Assembly (NCBI GenBank): GCA_019413925.1
Contig: DXMY01000011.1
Location: 1-64,000 of the forward strand
Direction of reading: 5' to 3'
Source of the DNA: Collinsella sp.
GTDB lineage: Bacteria > Actinomycetota > Coriobacteriia > Coriobacteriales > Coriobacteriaceae
Length of the DNA: 64,000 nt
Made by a program: the position numbers and the translations under genes. The notes under the pieces were generated by a model. It searched no databases. It had not been told where the DNA came from and worked only from the letters and a program-made list of their open reading frames with translations. Positions 32,089-40,879 of the stretch are shown piece by piece. Every line of letters starts with the position of its first letter. Position 1 is the stretch's first letter.

Positions 32089-33237
32089 CTACTCGTCGTC
32101 ATCATCGAGCATGGCGGAACCATCGATGGCGTAAAGCTCGTCAAACTCCTCAGGCGCAGGCTGATCGGTCAGCTCGACCTCGGACGGAGCATCGTCATCA
32201 AACTCAAGCCCGCAGGCAAGGCGGACCTTATGCTCAATCTCGTCGGCGCAATCGGGGTGTTCGCGCAGGAACGCCTTGGCGGCCTCGCGACCGTTGCCGA
32301 GCTTGTCCTCGCCATAGGCAAACCAGGAGCCCATCTTCTTGCAAATGCCGCACTCGACAGCCATGTCCAGAATCGAGCCCTCCTTAGAGATGCCCGTACC
32401 GTACATGATGTCGAACTCAGCAGAACGGAACGGAGCTGCCACCTTGTTCTTAACGACCTTGGCGCGCACGCGGTTACCGATAACCTCATCCTTAAGCTTA
32501 ATGCTGTCGATGCGGCGAATGTCGATACGCACCGAAGAGAAGAACTTAAGGGCGCGGCCGCCCGTCGTGGTCTCGGGGTTGCCGAACATGACGCCGATCT
32601 TCTCTCGCAGCTGGTTAATGAAGATGCATGTCGTGTTGGACTTGGACAGCGAGCCGGCGAGCTTGCGGAGCGCCTGACTCATCAGGCGAGCTTGCAAACC
32701 GACCGTGGTATCGCCGATCTCTCCCTCGATCTCGGCACGCGGGGTCAGCGCGGCGACGGAGTCGACGACGATGGCATCGATGGCGCCGGAACGCACGAGC
32801 ATGTCAACAATCTCGAGCGCCTGCTCACCCGTATCAGGCTGGGAAATCAGTACCTCGTCGATATCCACGCCAATGCGCGCGGCATACGTGGGATCGAGCG
32901 CGTGCTCGGCATCGATAAATGCCACCACGCCACCCATTGCCTGGGCCTCGGCCAGGATCTCAAGCGAAAGCGTCGTCTTACCGGAGGACTCAGGACCGTA
33001 AATCTCGACGATGCGGCCGCGCGGCACACCGCCGATACCCAGAGCGGCATCGAGTGCCAGAGCGCCCGTAGGGATGGCCTCGACCTCGAGCTCGGGGCCA
33101 CCGTCGCCGTACCTCATGATGGAACCCTGGCCGAATTTCTTCTCGATCTCGGCCTTGGTGGTGGCGATCATCTCATCGCGCTCTTTACCCGTCGTGCGAG
33201 CATGAACGGTACGTACGGGACCTGAATTCTTGGCCAT
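32089..33237 (-). CDS. recA: Recombinase RecA
   Basis: RecA pairs homologous DNA and triggers LexA cleavage. The 382-residue protein has Walker [10 protein letters not shown] (residues 81-89), the MAW-type [14 protein letters not shown] opening, Walker [10 protein letters not shown], loop L1 around EIEGEIGD, the L2-region [21 protein letters not shown], and an acidic disordered tail ending DDDDE. It is about 30 residues longer than typical because of N-terminal and C-terminal extensions. ATG 33237 follows GAGGAG. Its promoter contains a perfect LexA box in the spacer, and a further TTTGGTC-type phased repeat lies upstream. Confidence 0.97.
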   Translation of the reverse strand: MAKNSGPVRTVHARTTGKERDEMIATTKAEIEKKFGQGSIMRYGDGGPELEVEAIPTGALALDAALGIGGVPRGRIVEIYGPESSGKTTLSLEILAEAQAMGGVVAFIDAEHALDPTYAARIGVDIDEVLISQPDTGEQALEIVDMLVRSGAIDAIVVDSVAALTPRAEIEGEIGDTTVGLQARLMSQALRKLAGSLSKSNTTCIFINQLREKIGVMFGNPETTTGGRALKFFSSVRIDIRRIDSIKLKDEVIGNRVRAKVVKNKVAAPFRSAEFDIMYGTGISKEGSILDMAVECGICKKMGSWFAYGEDKLGNGREAAKAFLREHPDCADEIEHKVRLACGLEFDDDAPSEVELTDQPAPEEFDELYAIDGSAMLDDDDE

Positions 33238-33267
33238 GAAAAGCCCTCCTCTTAACAACCTGCATCG

Positions 33268-33296
33268 ATAATAAACGAACGGCTGTTCGTGGTCAA
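33268..33296 (-). promoter_or_regulatory. recA promoter with LexA box in the spacer
   Basis: On the minus strand: -35 TTGACC (33291-33296), 17-base spacer, -10 TATTAT (33268-33273). The spacer contains a perfect LexA palindrome CGAACGGCTGTTCG (33276-33289), so bound LexA would block polymerase directly. Confidence 0.9.
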
Positions 33297-33328
33297 CCGT
33301 TCAGATAAATCATATGCAGGCAGTCTTT

Positions 33329-33375
33329 CCAAAACCCAACCAAACGCCGACCAAATACTGACCAAATGCTTGACC
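33329..33375 (-). repeat. Phased TTTGGTC-type repeat array upstream of recA
   Basis: On the minus strand four to five TTTGGT-type units occur at 10-11 base intervals: GGTCAAGCA, TTTGGTCAGTA, TTTGGTCGGCG, TTTGGTTGGG, TTTTGG. The last part (plus strand CCAAAACCCAACCAAA, 33329-33344) differs by one base from a 16-mer upstream of comEA (62137-62152). It lies 33 bases upstream of the recA -35 box, a usual place for an activator. Confidence 0.55.
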
Positions 33376-33463
33376 ACATAGGGCCAAATATAAGCAAGGA
33401 AGGCGAAAATAAACCTATGACCAGCAAAAACGCTGAATTTGTCAGAGGTCCCTATCTCCACAA

Positions 33464-33487
33464 TTAAGGGGCCTTAAGGCCCCTTAA
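33464..33487 (-). terminator. Terminator-like palindrome after cinA
   Basis: A perfect 24-base palindrome TTAAGGGGCC-TTAA-GGCCCCTTAA eight bases past the cinA stop. On the minus strand it is followed by TTAATTG, a weak T tract, so termination is likely but not certain. Confidence 0.6.
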
Positions 33488-33494
33488 AACACGT

Positions 33495-34025
33495 CTATTC
33501 CATAGAGTTGAGCACAAGGGCAATGCGTCCCAATGCCTCCGCGACCGCATGGGCACGAACACACGAACGGTCGCCCTCATAGTGGCAGCGCACAGAGTCC
33601 ACGACCGGCACTTCCCCATCAGCCGCGCGATACGCCCAGCCAATATAGAAAGTGCCAGCCGGATCGTCCTCAGTGCCGCCGCCGGGGCCGGCATAACCCG
33701 TTGCGCTCACTGCAATATCGCTCTGGTACAGCTCCAGCGAACCCGCCGCCATCTCGCGCGCGGTCTGATGCGACACCGCGGTATAGCGGTCGAGCGTCTC
33801 CTGATCAACACCCAAAACGCGATGCTTGATCTCATCGCAGTAGGTCACCGCACCGCCACGCAGCACCGCCGAGGCGCCCGGGATATCGGCAATCGTCGAG
33901 GCGATCATACCCGCTGTCAGCGACTCAGCCGTCGAAACCGTCACGCCCCGAGCGCTCGCGCGCTCGACAATATGACGCGCCAGCTCCTCGTTATGTGCGG
34001 AAATCTGATCAAAAGAGTCCGTCAT
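33495..34025 (-). CDS. cinA: CinA C-terminal-domain protein (nicotinamide-nucleotide amidase)
   Basis: A 176-residue stand-alone PncC/CinA-C domain that deamidates nicotinamide mononucleotide to nicotinate mononucleotide. Conserved blocks are STAESLTAGMIASTIADIPGAS near residue 31, GGAVTYCDEIKHRVLGV near 57 and SATGYAGPGGGT near 107 with GTFYIGWA after it. The N-terminal MoCF-like half of full CinA is absent, and the gene starts cleanly, so this is the short form and not a truncation. The start is ATG 34025 or a GTG two codons upstream; neither has a strong ribosome site. It lies between pgsA and recA as in Firmicutes and many others. Confidence 0.9.
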   Translation of the reverse strand: MTDSFDQISAHNEELARHIVERASARGVTVSTAESLTAGMIASTIADIPGASAVLRGGAVTYCDEIKHRVLGVDQETLDRYTAVSHQTAREMAAGSLELYQSDIAVSATGYAGPGGGTEDDPAGTFYIGWAYRAADGEVPVVDSVRCHYEGDRSCVRAHAVAEALGRIALVLNSME

Positions 34026-34037
34026 ACCCACCAGGAC

Positions 34038-34676
34038 CTAGACCGAAAAGACGATCTTGCGGCAGTTCCAGAAGTATTGGGCGCCCGAGATAACGGTCAG
34101 GACAACGGCAACGGCATACAGGAAGCGCGACACCGAGTAGATGCCGAGCGTCAGCGCCAGCGGGCCAAGGTGCAAGCCGGCCATCGCAAAGACGCACAGG
34201 TAACCGCAGATGGAGACCATCGTGGTCGCCGTCTTGTACTTGCCAAGCTTATCGGCGGCAACGACCACGCCGGCGGCACTCGCAACCATGCGCAGGGCGC
34301 TTACCAACAGCTCGCGGAACAAGATGATGAACACGGACCAAACCGTCACGGTGCCAAAGTCCAAGAACAGCAGCAAGGCCGAGAACACGAGCAGCTTGTC
34401 GGCGATGGGGTCCAAGAACTTACCGAAATCGGTAATCTCGTTGCGCGAGCGCGCCAGGTAGCCGTCGACCTTATCGGTGCACGACAGGATCACATACAGA
34501 ATGAAGGCAGCGGCGGCGAGCGGGCCGTCGAAGGTGCTCCAATCTGTACCGGCAACACTCGTGTGAGAAAGCGCCGACACGATCATGAACACCGGGATAA
34601 AGACGATGCGAACGCACGTCACGATGTTGGCGGGCGTCCAAACACTCGTCAGTTCCTTATTGCTCTCGTTTGCCAC
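34038..34676 (-). CDS. pgsA: CDP-diacylglycerol-glycerol-3-phosphate 3-phosphatidyltransferase
   Basis: PgsA makes phosphatidylglycerol phosphate. The 212-residue membrane protein has the CDP-alcohol phosphotransferase motif complete: DKVDGYLAR, then GKFLDPIADK (residues about 68-95), with several helices and the typical opening WTPANIVTCVRI. It uses a GTG start at 34676, five bases after GGAGAG. Position directly before cinA and recA is the classical pgsA site, so I take this copy as the housekeeping enzyme and the one at 13113 as a paralogue. Confidence 0.94.
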   Translation of the reverse strand: MANESNKELTSVWTPANIVTCVRIVFIPVFMIVSALSHTSVAGTDWSTFDGPLAAAAFILYVILSCTDKVDGYLARSRNEITDFGKFLDPIADKLLVFSALLLFLDFGTVTVWSVFIILFRELLVSALRMVASAAGVVVAADKLGKYKTATTMVSICGYLCVFAMAGLHLGPLALTLGIYSVSRFLYAVAVVLTVISGAQYFWNCRKIVFSV

Positions 34677-34685
34677 GATGCTCTC

Positions 34686-36035
34686 CTACTCCACAACATG
34701 GCCGATAAGCTCATAGCAGAAGCTATCGGTAAACTCGACCGTCAGAATATCGCCCACGGACGCCTCGCTGGCGTCCAAGTGCACCGCGCCATCGGAATCG
34801 GGCGCCTGGAACCAAGCATGGCCGATCAGCTCGGCGCCGTCCTCGGTCTCCTCGATGCCGTCGACAATCACCTGGGCGCGCTCGCCCACATGTGCGGCGG
34901 TGGCGGCAAAACCGAGCGACTCGGCCAGGTCCATGGCCTCCTGGGCGCGCTCGAGCTTGACCTCCTCATCGACCTGACCCTCCATCTTAGCGGCCAGGCT
35001 GCCCTCCTCCTGCGAGTAGGCAAAGACACTCGTGTAGTCAAAGCCGACGGTGTCCATAAAGTCGATAAGGTCGCGGAACTCGTCGTCGGTCTCGGTCGGG
35101 AAGCCGACCATGGCCGTGGAACGGATCACGATGCCGGGGATACGCTCACGCAGATCGCGGAACAGGTCCTCGAGCTCCTGGCGCGAACCAGAACGGCGCA
35201 TAGCCTTGAGGATGCGCGCGTCGCAGTGCTGCACGGGGATATCGATATAAGGCAGCACCTCGGGCGTATCGCGAATCGTATCGATAAGCTCGTCGGTCAT
35301 GCCCTCGGGCTGCAGGTAGAGCACACGGACCCAGACGTTCTGCGGACGCACGGCCTCGGCTACGGCGCGCAGCAGCTGCGCCAGATTGCGCGGCGAGCCC
35401 TCGGCGACGTCACCATCCGCAAAGTCGGTGCCCCAGATGCCCGTGTCCTGGCCGATCAGCACGATCTCTCGCACACCGCCGGCAACCAAGTCGCGCACCT
35501 CGGAGATAATGCTCTCGGCATTGCGCGAATGATAGCGACCGCGGATATACGGGATCATGCAGAAGCTACAAAAGCGGTTGCAGCCATCGGAAATCTTGAC
35601 GTAAGCAACGGCGCCCTCGACAGTGCGCTTGACTTGCGGAATATAGGCAGCGATCTCACGCTCGACACCCAGCACGCCATCGATGACCGCCACGATGCCG
35701 TCCTCCTCGTCGGCCTTCACAAAGGCAGCGACCTCGGGCAGCTCGTCAGGCAGGTCGTCGCCATAGCGCGACGGCACACAGCCGCACATGACGATGGGAC
35801 AAGAACGAACGCCGTCCTGAACCTCGTTGGCGAGCTCGAGCGTGATCTCGATGCTCTCGGACGTTGCGGAGGCGAGGAACGAGCATGTATTGACGATGGC
35901 GATATCGGCATCCTGTGGGTCGAATGCCTCCTCGTAGCCCGCGGCGGTTAAAAGAGAACGCATGCGGTCGGTGTCAACCTCGTTCTTAGCGCACCCGAGG
36001 GTGATGTAGAGCACGGAGCCCAACGGTGTATCCAT
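34686..36035 (-). CDS. rimO: Ribosomal protein S12 methylthiotransferase RimO
   Basis: RimO methylthiolates an aspartate of ribosomal protein S12. The 449-residue protein has the UPF0004 domain with cluster cysteines (TLGCAKNEVD, NTCSFL, MCGCVPSRY), the radical-SAM Cx3Cx2C in DGCNRFCSFCMIPYIRG with the RimO-typical RYHSR following, the IDIPVQHC block and a C-terminal TRAM domain. The GRYHSR and IDIPVQH signatures separate it from the MiaB and MtaB copies in this window. It is 9 bases ahead of pgsA on the same strand. Confidence 0.95.
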   Translation of the reverse strand: MDTPLGSVLYITLGCAKNEVDTDRMRSLLTAAGYEEAFDPQDADIAIVNTCSFLASATSESIEITLELANEVQDGVRSCPIVMCGCVPSRYGDDLPDELPEVAAFVKADEEDGIVAVIDGVLGVEREIAAYIPQVKRTVEGAVAYVKISDGCNRFCSFCMIPYIRGRYHSRNAESIISEVRDLVAGGVREIVLIGQDTGIWGTDFADGDVAEGSPRNLAQLLRAVAEAVRPQNVWVRVLYLQPEGMTDELIDTIRDTPEVLPYIDIPVQHCDARILKAMRRSGSRQELEDLFRDLRERIPGIVIRSTAMVGFPTETDDEFRDLIDFMDTVGFDYTSVFAYSQEEGSLAAKMEGQVDEEVKLERAQEAMDLAESLGFAATAAHVGERAQVIVDGIEETEDGAELIGHAWFQAPDSDGAVHLDASEASVGDILTVEFTDSFCYELIGHVVE

Positions 36036-36062
36036 GTTGGAGAGCAGTCCTTTCGAATGATA

Positions 36063-36560
36063 TTAGCGGTAGTTGGTGAACTGCAGCGGCTGGCCGTAGT
36101 CCTGGTCGCGCAGGAACTGGATCACGGTCTGCAACGCGTCCTTCGAAGCAGAGGAAACACGCAGCTTGTCGGCCTCGATAGTCACCTTGACCTTGAGCTT
36201 TTGGTCCTTGATGTCCTTGTTGATCTTCTTGGCGGTCGCCTGGTCGATACCCTCGACGATATGGCCGAGCACGCGAACGGTGCCGCCCGATGCCGCCTGC
36301 GGAGCATCCCACGAGACAGCCTTGAGGTCGATGCCGCGCTTGATGAGCTTGGAGCTCAGCACGTCGATAATCTGCTTGGAGACAAAGTCGGCCGGGGCGT
36401 TGATCGTAAAGAGCTTGTCGCCCTTCGAAAGCTCGATCGTGGCGCCGGAATCCTTCAGGTCATAGCGCTGGGAAATCTCGCGCGTGGTTTGCTGGAAGGC
36501 GTTGTCGACCTCTTGCATGTTGACCTCGGACACGACGTCGAAGCTGGAATCTTTAGCCAT
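36063..36560 (-). CDS. YajQ-family nucleotide-binding protein
   Basis: A 165-residue member of the YajQ/UPF0234 family, small cytoplasmic proteins with two ferredoxin-like domains that bind nucleotides (c-di-GMP in some species) and RNA. It has the family opening KDSSFDVVSEVNMQEVDNA, the RYDLKDSGATIELSKGDK block, and KINKDIKDQKLKVK with a C-terminal LRDQDYGQPLQFTNYR. Length is normal. Role in this organism is unknown. It is flanked by rimO and the RodZ-like gene on the same strand with short gaps of about 25 bases. Confidence 0.9.
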   Translation of the reverse strand: MAKDSSFDVVSEVNMQEVDNAFQQTTREISQRYDLKDSGATIELSKGDKLFTINAPADFVSKQIIDVLSSKLIKRGIDLKAVSWDAPQAASGGTVRVLGHIVEGIDQATAKKINKDIKDQKLKVKVTIEADKLRVSSASKDALQTVIQFLRDQDYGQPLQFTNYR

Positions 36561-36586
36561 GATGTTTCCTTTCGCGTACGAGCGGC

Positions 36587-38098
36587 TTAGTAGCTATCGT
36601 ACGAATAGTCGGTAGAATCGGTGGGCGTCTGGCCGTCAGTTGCGGTATCGGCGCCATCCGTGGACTGGGCATCGGTGCCGTCGGTGGTGTCGGTACCATC
36701 GGTGGTGTCGGTACCATCAGAACTTTCACCATTCTCGGAACCAGTCGTCTCCTTCTTGGGAACGGTGATCGTCACACGCGCCACGCCCGAGGTCTTGGTA
36801 TCGTAACGGACCTTTTCGCCGTTCTTGGTAACGGTGACATCGGAAGGCTTGGACGTGGTGATCTCGATCGAGGACTCAGGCGTGTACTCCTGCTCAAAGG
36901 GGCCAGTCGCCTGGGCGCCATAGACCGACTTGCCATCAACCTTGACCTCAATCCAGGCGGTCTTTCCCTTGGCAACGGAGACCTTGACCTTCGTTACCTC
37001 GTTTTCTTCCTTTTTAGCCGTCGTCTTGGTGGCGTCCGAATCGGTCGACTCATCCGTCGCCTCATCGGTGTCTTCGTCCTCGTCGACCGTTTCAGTCTTC
37101 TTAGAAGACTTCTTGGTCGTCGTCTTGGTAACAGCGGGCGTCTCGGGCGTGGTCTCGGGCGTCGAAGATGCGCAGCCGCGCAGAAGTACCACGATGAGCA
37201 CGATCAGCAGCAACGCCACGGCACCGATGCCGGCGTAGACGATACGCGGATCGAGACCGTTGTTTTGAGGAGTACGGGAACCGCCGCGTCCACGACTGGA
37301 ACTGCTGCGGCCGCCTCCCTGAGGCATACGACCACGATTGCTGTCGGAACGGCCGCGATAGCCACCCTGGCCCTGAAGGCTGCGCTGACCCGAGCGGGGC
37401 GCAAGTTCACCGCGGCCTTGATAGCCACGCTGGCCCGCACGCGGAGCCGAAGAGCGCTGGCCATACGGCTGTGATTGAGAGCGAAGACGCGGCGTCACCT
37501 GCGTGGCATCGGCGTCCGCATAGCCGCCGAGAGCACGACCGGCAGAGACACCACGGTAGCCACGATCGGAATAGCCGCCATCTCCGTAGCCGACACGGGG
37601 ATCGCGCACCACACCGCGGGCAGCGGGAAGCGCACGATCGTCGGGCATAGGCGTGCTGCGGAAACGATCGCGCTGAGAACGGATTTCCTCACTGGACCCC
37701 GTCTCGGTAATATAGCCAGCCTGCTGCGGACGCTGACCATAACGCGTTGAGCGACCACCCTGAACCATCAGGAAGCGCCCGTTATCGACAGAGGAACGCG
37801 AATTGACGTAGCCGGCGGCGTCCTGAAAACGACCGCCCTGCTGCGACGTCTCGCGTTCGTATGCCATCAGGTCGTCAAAGTAGGCATTGACGACCTCGCG
37901 CGGATTGAGGCCCAAAAAACGAGCATAGCTCGAAATCATGCCCTGCGCATAGCCGCGCGGCGGCATCGAAGCAAAGTTACCGGTCTCGAAAAACTCGATG
38001 ATCTGCGGCCTGATTTTGATGGTGTTGGCGACCTGCTGAATGGAAAGGCCCATTCGGCGACGCTGCTCGAGCAGCATGTCACCAAAGCGTGCAGCCAT
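36587..38098 (-). CDS. RodZ-like helix-turn-helix membrane protein
   Basis: A 503-residue protein. Residues 1-70 form a Cro/C1-type HTH_25 domain (LLEQRRRMGLSIQQVANTIK, GYAQGMISSYARFLG). Residues about 85-285 are a low-complexity, Arg/Gly/Gln/Ser-rich segment. One membrane helix follows (about 287-306), then a Thr/Glu/Lys-rich extracytoplasmic stalk, a DUF4115-like beta domain (about 370-450, KGKTAWIEVKVDGKSVYG) and a Thr/Asp tail with DGTDTT repeats. This is the RodZ layout (cell-shape protein binding MreB), but the very long Arg-Gly-rich linker is unusual. The start overlaps the ftsK stop by one base (TGATG), an order seen in many Gram-positives. Confidence 0.85.
   Translation of the reverse strand: MAARFGDMLLEQRRRMGLSIQQVANTIKIRPQIIEFFETGNFASMPPRGYAQGMISSYARFLGLNPREVVNAYFDDLMAYERETSQQGGRFQDAAGYVNSRSSVDNGRFLMVQGGRSTRYGQRPQQAGYITETGSSEEIRSQRDRFRSTPMPDDRALPAARGVVRDPRVGYGDGGYSDRGYRGVSAGRALGGYADADATQVTPRLRSQSQPYGQRSSAPRAGQRGYQGRGELAPRSGQRSLQGQGGYRGRSDSNRGRMPQGGGRSSSSRGRGGSRTPQNNGLDPRIVYAGIGAVALLLIVLIVVLLRGCASSTPETTPETPAVTKTTTKKSSKKTETVDEDEDTDEATDESTDSDATKTTAKKEENEVTKVKVSVAKGKTAWIEVKVDGKSVYGAQATGPFEQEYTPESSIEITTSKPSDVTVTKNGEKVRYDTKTSGVARVTITVPKKETTGSENGESSDGTDTTDGTDTTDGTDAQSTDGADTATDGQTPTDSTDYSYDSY
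36682..36717. repeat. Tandem 18-base repeat in the RodZ-like gene
   Basis: Two exact copies of CGGTGGTGTCGGTACCAT (36682-36699 and 36700-36717), preceded by a degenerate copy. They encode the repeated DGTDTT unit in the C-terminal tail and could change copy number by slippage without breaking the frame. Confidence 0.9.
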
Positions 38099-40878
38099 CA
38101 GAATCCTCCAAACTCACGATCTTCACGTGCCATCTCGGCGTCGACAGATTCCAGCGCGGCAAGCCCCTCCTCGTCCAACAGGACCTCGCGCGGCTTGGAA
38201 CCGTCGGGCGGGCCGACGACACCCTTTTCTTCCAGCATGTCCATAATACGCCCGGCACGCGCATAGCCAACCTTCAGACGACGTTGCAGGCCAGATGTGG
38301 AGCCAAGCTGCGATTCCACCACAATATGGGCGGCTTCCCAAATGAGTGGATCATCGTCTTGCGGCTCGGCTACTCCGGTGCGGACAATGCCTCCGCCACC
38401 CGCCATGGACATGGAAGCGGGCGCCACGGCAGACAGGATCTCCTCGTGGTAGTCTGGCTCACTCTGCGACTTGACGAACTCGACAATCTCGTTGATCTCA
38501 TCATCCGAGACAAAGCAGCCCTGGATACGGCGGGGCTTGCCCCAGTCGACCTTGGAGAACAACATGTCGCCCAAACCGGTGAGCTTCTCGGCGCCCATCT
38601 GGTCGATGATGACGCGCGAGTCGATGCCCGTGGCGACGTTAAAGGCGATGCGGTTGGTGATGTTAGCCTTGATGAGGCCCGTCACCACGTTGGAGCTGGG
38701 GCGCTGCGTGGCCACGATAAGATGAATACCGGCGGCACGGCCCAGCTGTGCAATACGCACGATCGAGGCCTCGACATCCTTACCGGCGACCATCATCAGG
38801 TCCGAAAGCTCGTCGATGATGATGACCAGGTAGGGCATCTTTTGCGGCGGGTTGTCGTAATGCTCAAACTCGCCGGCGGCCTGCTTTTCATTGTAGGTCG
38901 AGATCTTACGCACGTTGAGACGCTCGAAAACCTTCAGGCGACGCTCCATCTCGGACACAGCCCATTGCAGAGCGCTCGCGGCCTGCTTAGGCTCGGTCAC
39001 CACGGGCACATAGAGATGCGGCAGACCGTTATAGCCCGCAAGCTCGACGCGCTTGGGGTCGACCATAATCAGGCGAACGTCCTCGGGAAGGGCGCGCATG
39101 AGCAAGGTCGTGATGATGGAGTTGATCATCACCGACTTACCAGAACCAGTCGTACCGGCGATCAACAGGTGAGGCATCTTGGCGAGGTCGGCGACGACCG
39201 GCGTGCCCTCGGCGTCACGGCCGATAGCGAGCTCGAGCGGACCGCCCTTCACATAGGGCAGCACGTCGCCCAGATTGACGTTCTGGCGCTTGCGGTTGGG
39301 AATCTCGATGCCCACGAGCGAGGTGCCGGGGATCGGGGCAAAGATACGCACCGACTGGGCAGCGAGCGAAAGCGCGATATCGTCCTCGAGGCTCGAGATT
39401 TTGCTCACACGCTCGCCCTCACCGGGCTGCAGCTTAAAGGTCGTCACCGTGGGGCCGGCGATCCAGCCGACCACGCGGGCACTGCGGCCAAACTCAAGCA
39501 AGGTGGATTGCAGTGACTCAGCGGTCTGCTCCAGCTCCTTGTCCGAAGACGCGGCAGAAGCCGACTGCGGGTTGGCATGCAGGATTTCGAGCGGCGGAAG
39601 CTTGAGGCCGTCCTCTTCTTCGCCCTCGGCGTCAGTTGCGGTGTCGCTCGCTCCCCCATTGTCAGCCGCAGCAGGAGCGGCAGAGGCCGTAGAGGTTGAG
39701 GCGTCAGCGACCTTGGGGTGCTTCAGGAAGTCGGGGATCTGGGGGGCGGCCGAGACGGGATTCACGGAAAACGGCGGCTCGGACTCGTCAACCTTGTCCG
39801 GATCGTCCTCCATCGAAAGCTGTCCGGTGACCTGGCCGCGCTTTGCATGGCGACGCGGCAGCAAAGTTGTCTTTGCGGTCTCAATCGGAGCCTCGTCGTC
39901 CTCGTCATCGCCCTCGGTGAGCTCAATCTCGCTATCGGACCAAGACGGGTCGGGCTCACTCGTATTGAGCTTGGGAACCGTCTTGCCCTTCTTGGCATGA
40001 CGGCGCGGCAGCAGCGTGGTCTTGGCCCGCTCGGCTTCAACCGACTCGGATACGTCGACAAACGGGTCATCGTCCTCGTCGTCATCCAAAACCGGGTCGA
40101 CATCGCCACCCATGACCGTGGTCACCGCGGCGTCAGTCCCCTTCTGGCGCAAAATGCTCAGGTGCGGACGAGCGACGCCGGGAACAGACAGGGCCTCTTC
40201 ATCGCCCCACGGGCTCGCATTGACATCGGCACGTCGACGCTCGGCAAAATCGGCAGCGCGATCGCGTGCGGAGCGCAAAACGCCACCCACCGAAAAGCCG
40301 ATAATGACCAAACCAACGACGACAAGCCCCAGCAGGACAACCATGGCGATAGGTTTACCCAAGGCGTTTTGCAAGGCACTTGCGATAAAGGCGCCAATGT
40401 AGCCGCCCGACACGGAAAGGTTCTGCGGCGTAAACATGAGGTCACACGAATCGCTCGTGCCCGGCACCATCAGCGACAGGATAGAGACAATGGCCACAAA
40501 GACCACGGCGCCGCCCGCGACCGAGCGAATGTTGAGCGGCGAGTCCTCACCCAAAAAGAGCGTGGCGGCGAACAGCAAGATGACGATCGGCAGCACGTAA
40601 GCGCCCAGGCCAAAGCCGAGGTGATAGAAGCCGGCGACAGCAGCCGTCACGGGCGCCGTTGCCGGCGAAATCACGGCAATGAAGGATGCAATCGCCAAAA
40701 CGGCAATGACCACGCCGGCGATATCGCGATTGGCCGAAGGCTCGACCAGGGGCTCGAACTCATCGAACTCGGACTCGTGGCCCTTATTGGCACGCAGATG
40801 GGAACCGGCACCCTTCGCAGATGCCGGTTGGTTGTTGGCCTTATTGCCTTTGGCGTTTTGTGCAGATCCGCGCGCCAA
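38098..40878 (-). CDS. ftsK: DNA translocase FtsK/SpoIIIE
   Basis: The septal DNA pump that clears chromosome ends. The 926-residue protein has four or five N-terminal membrane helices (residues about 52-200), an acidic low-complexity linker (about 205-445), and the motor: alpha/beta region from about 450, Walker A GTTGSGKS (575-582), Walker B-region LVIIIDELSDLMM, and a C-terminal gamma winged helix (LIWEAAHIVV to GSKPREVLL). The linker contains two copies of AKTTLLPRRHAK spaced exactly 50 residues. It starts one base after the rnjA stop and overlaps the RodZ-like start. Confidence 0.95.
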   Translation of the reverse strand: MARGSAQNAKGNKANNQPASAKGAGSHLRANKGHESEFDEFEPLVEPSANRDIAGVVIAVLAIASFIAVISPATAPVTAAVAGFYHLGFGLGAYVLPIVILLFAATLFLGEDSPLNIRSVAGGAVVFVAIVSILSLMVPGTSDSCDLMFTPQNLSVSGGYIGAFIASALQNALGKPIAMVVLLGLVVVGLVIIGFSVGGVLRSARDRAADFAERRRADVNASPWGDEEALSVPGVARPHLSILRQKGTDAAVTTVMGGDVDPVLDDDEDDDPFVDVSESVEAERAKTTLLPRRHAKKGKTVPKLNTSEPDPSWSDSEIELTEGDDEDDEAPIETAKTTLLPRRHAKRGQVTGQLSMEDDPDKVDESEPPFSVNPVSAAPQIPDFLKHPKVADASTSTASAAPAAADNGGASDTATDAEGEEEDGLKLPPLEILHANPQSASAASSDKELEQTAESLQSTLLEFGRSARVVGWIAGPTVTTFKLQPGEGERVSKISSLEDDIALSLAAQSVRIFAPIPGTSLVGIEIPNRKRQNVNLGDVLPYVKGGPLELAIGRDAEGTPVVADLAKMPHLLIAGTTGSGKSVMINSIITTLLMRALPEDVRLIMVDPKRVELAGYNGLPHLYVPVVTEPKQAASALQWAVSEMERRLKVFERLNVRKISTYNEKQAAGEFEHYDNPPQKMPYLVIIIDELSDLMMVAGKDVEASIVRIAQLGRAAGIHLIVATQRPSSNVVTGLIKANITNRIAFNVATGIDSRVIIDQMGAEKLTGLGDMLFSKVDWGKPRRIQGCFVSDDEINEIVEFVKSQSEPDYHEEILSAVAPASMSMAGGGGIVRTGVAEPQDDDPLIWEAAHIVVESQLGSTSGLQRRLKVGYARAGRIMDMLEEKGVVGPPDGSKPREVLLDEEGLAALESVDAEMAREDREFGGF

Positions 40879-40879
40879 A

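Noticed and set aside
33549..35951. An 800-residue plus-strand open frame opposite cinA, pgsA and rimO
   Set aside because: Spans three well-supported minus-strand genes, and its translation has no motifs.
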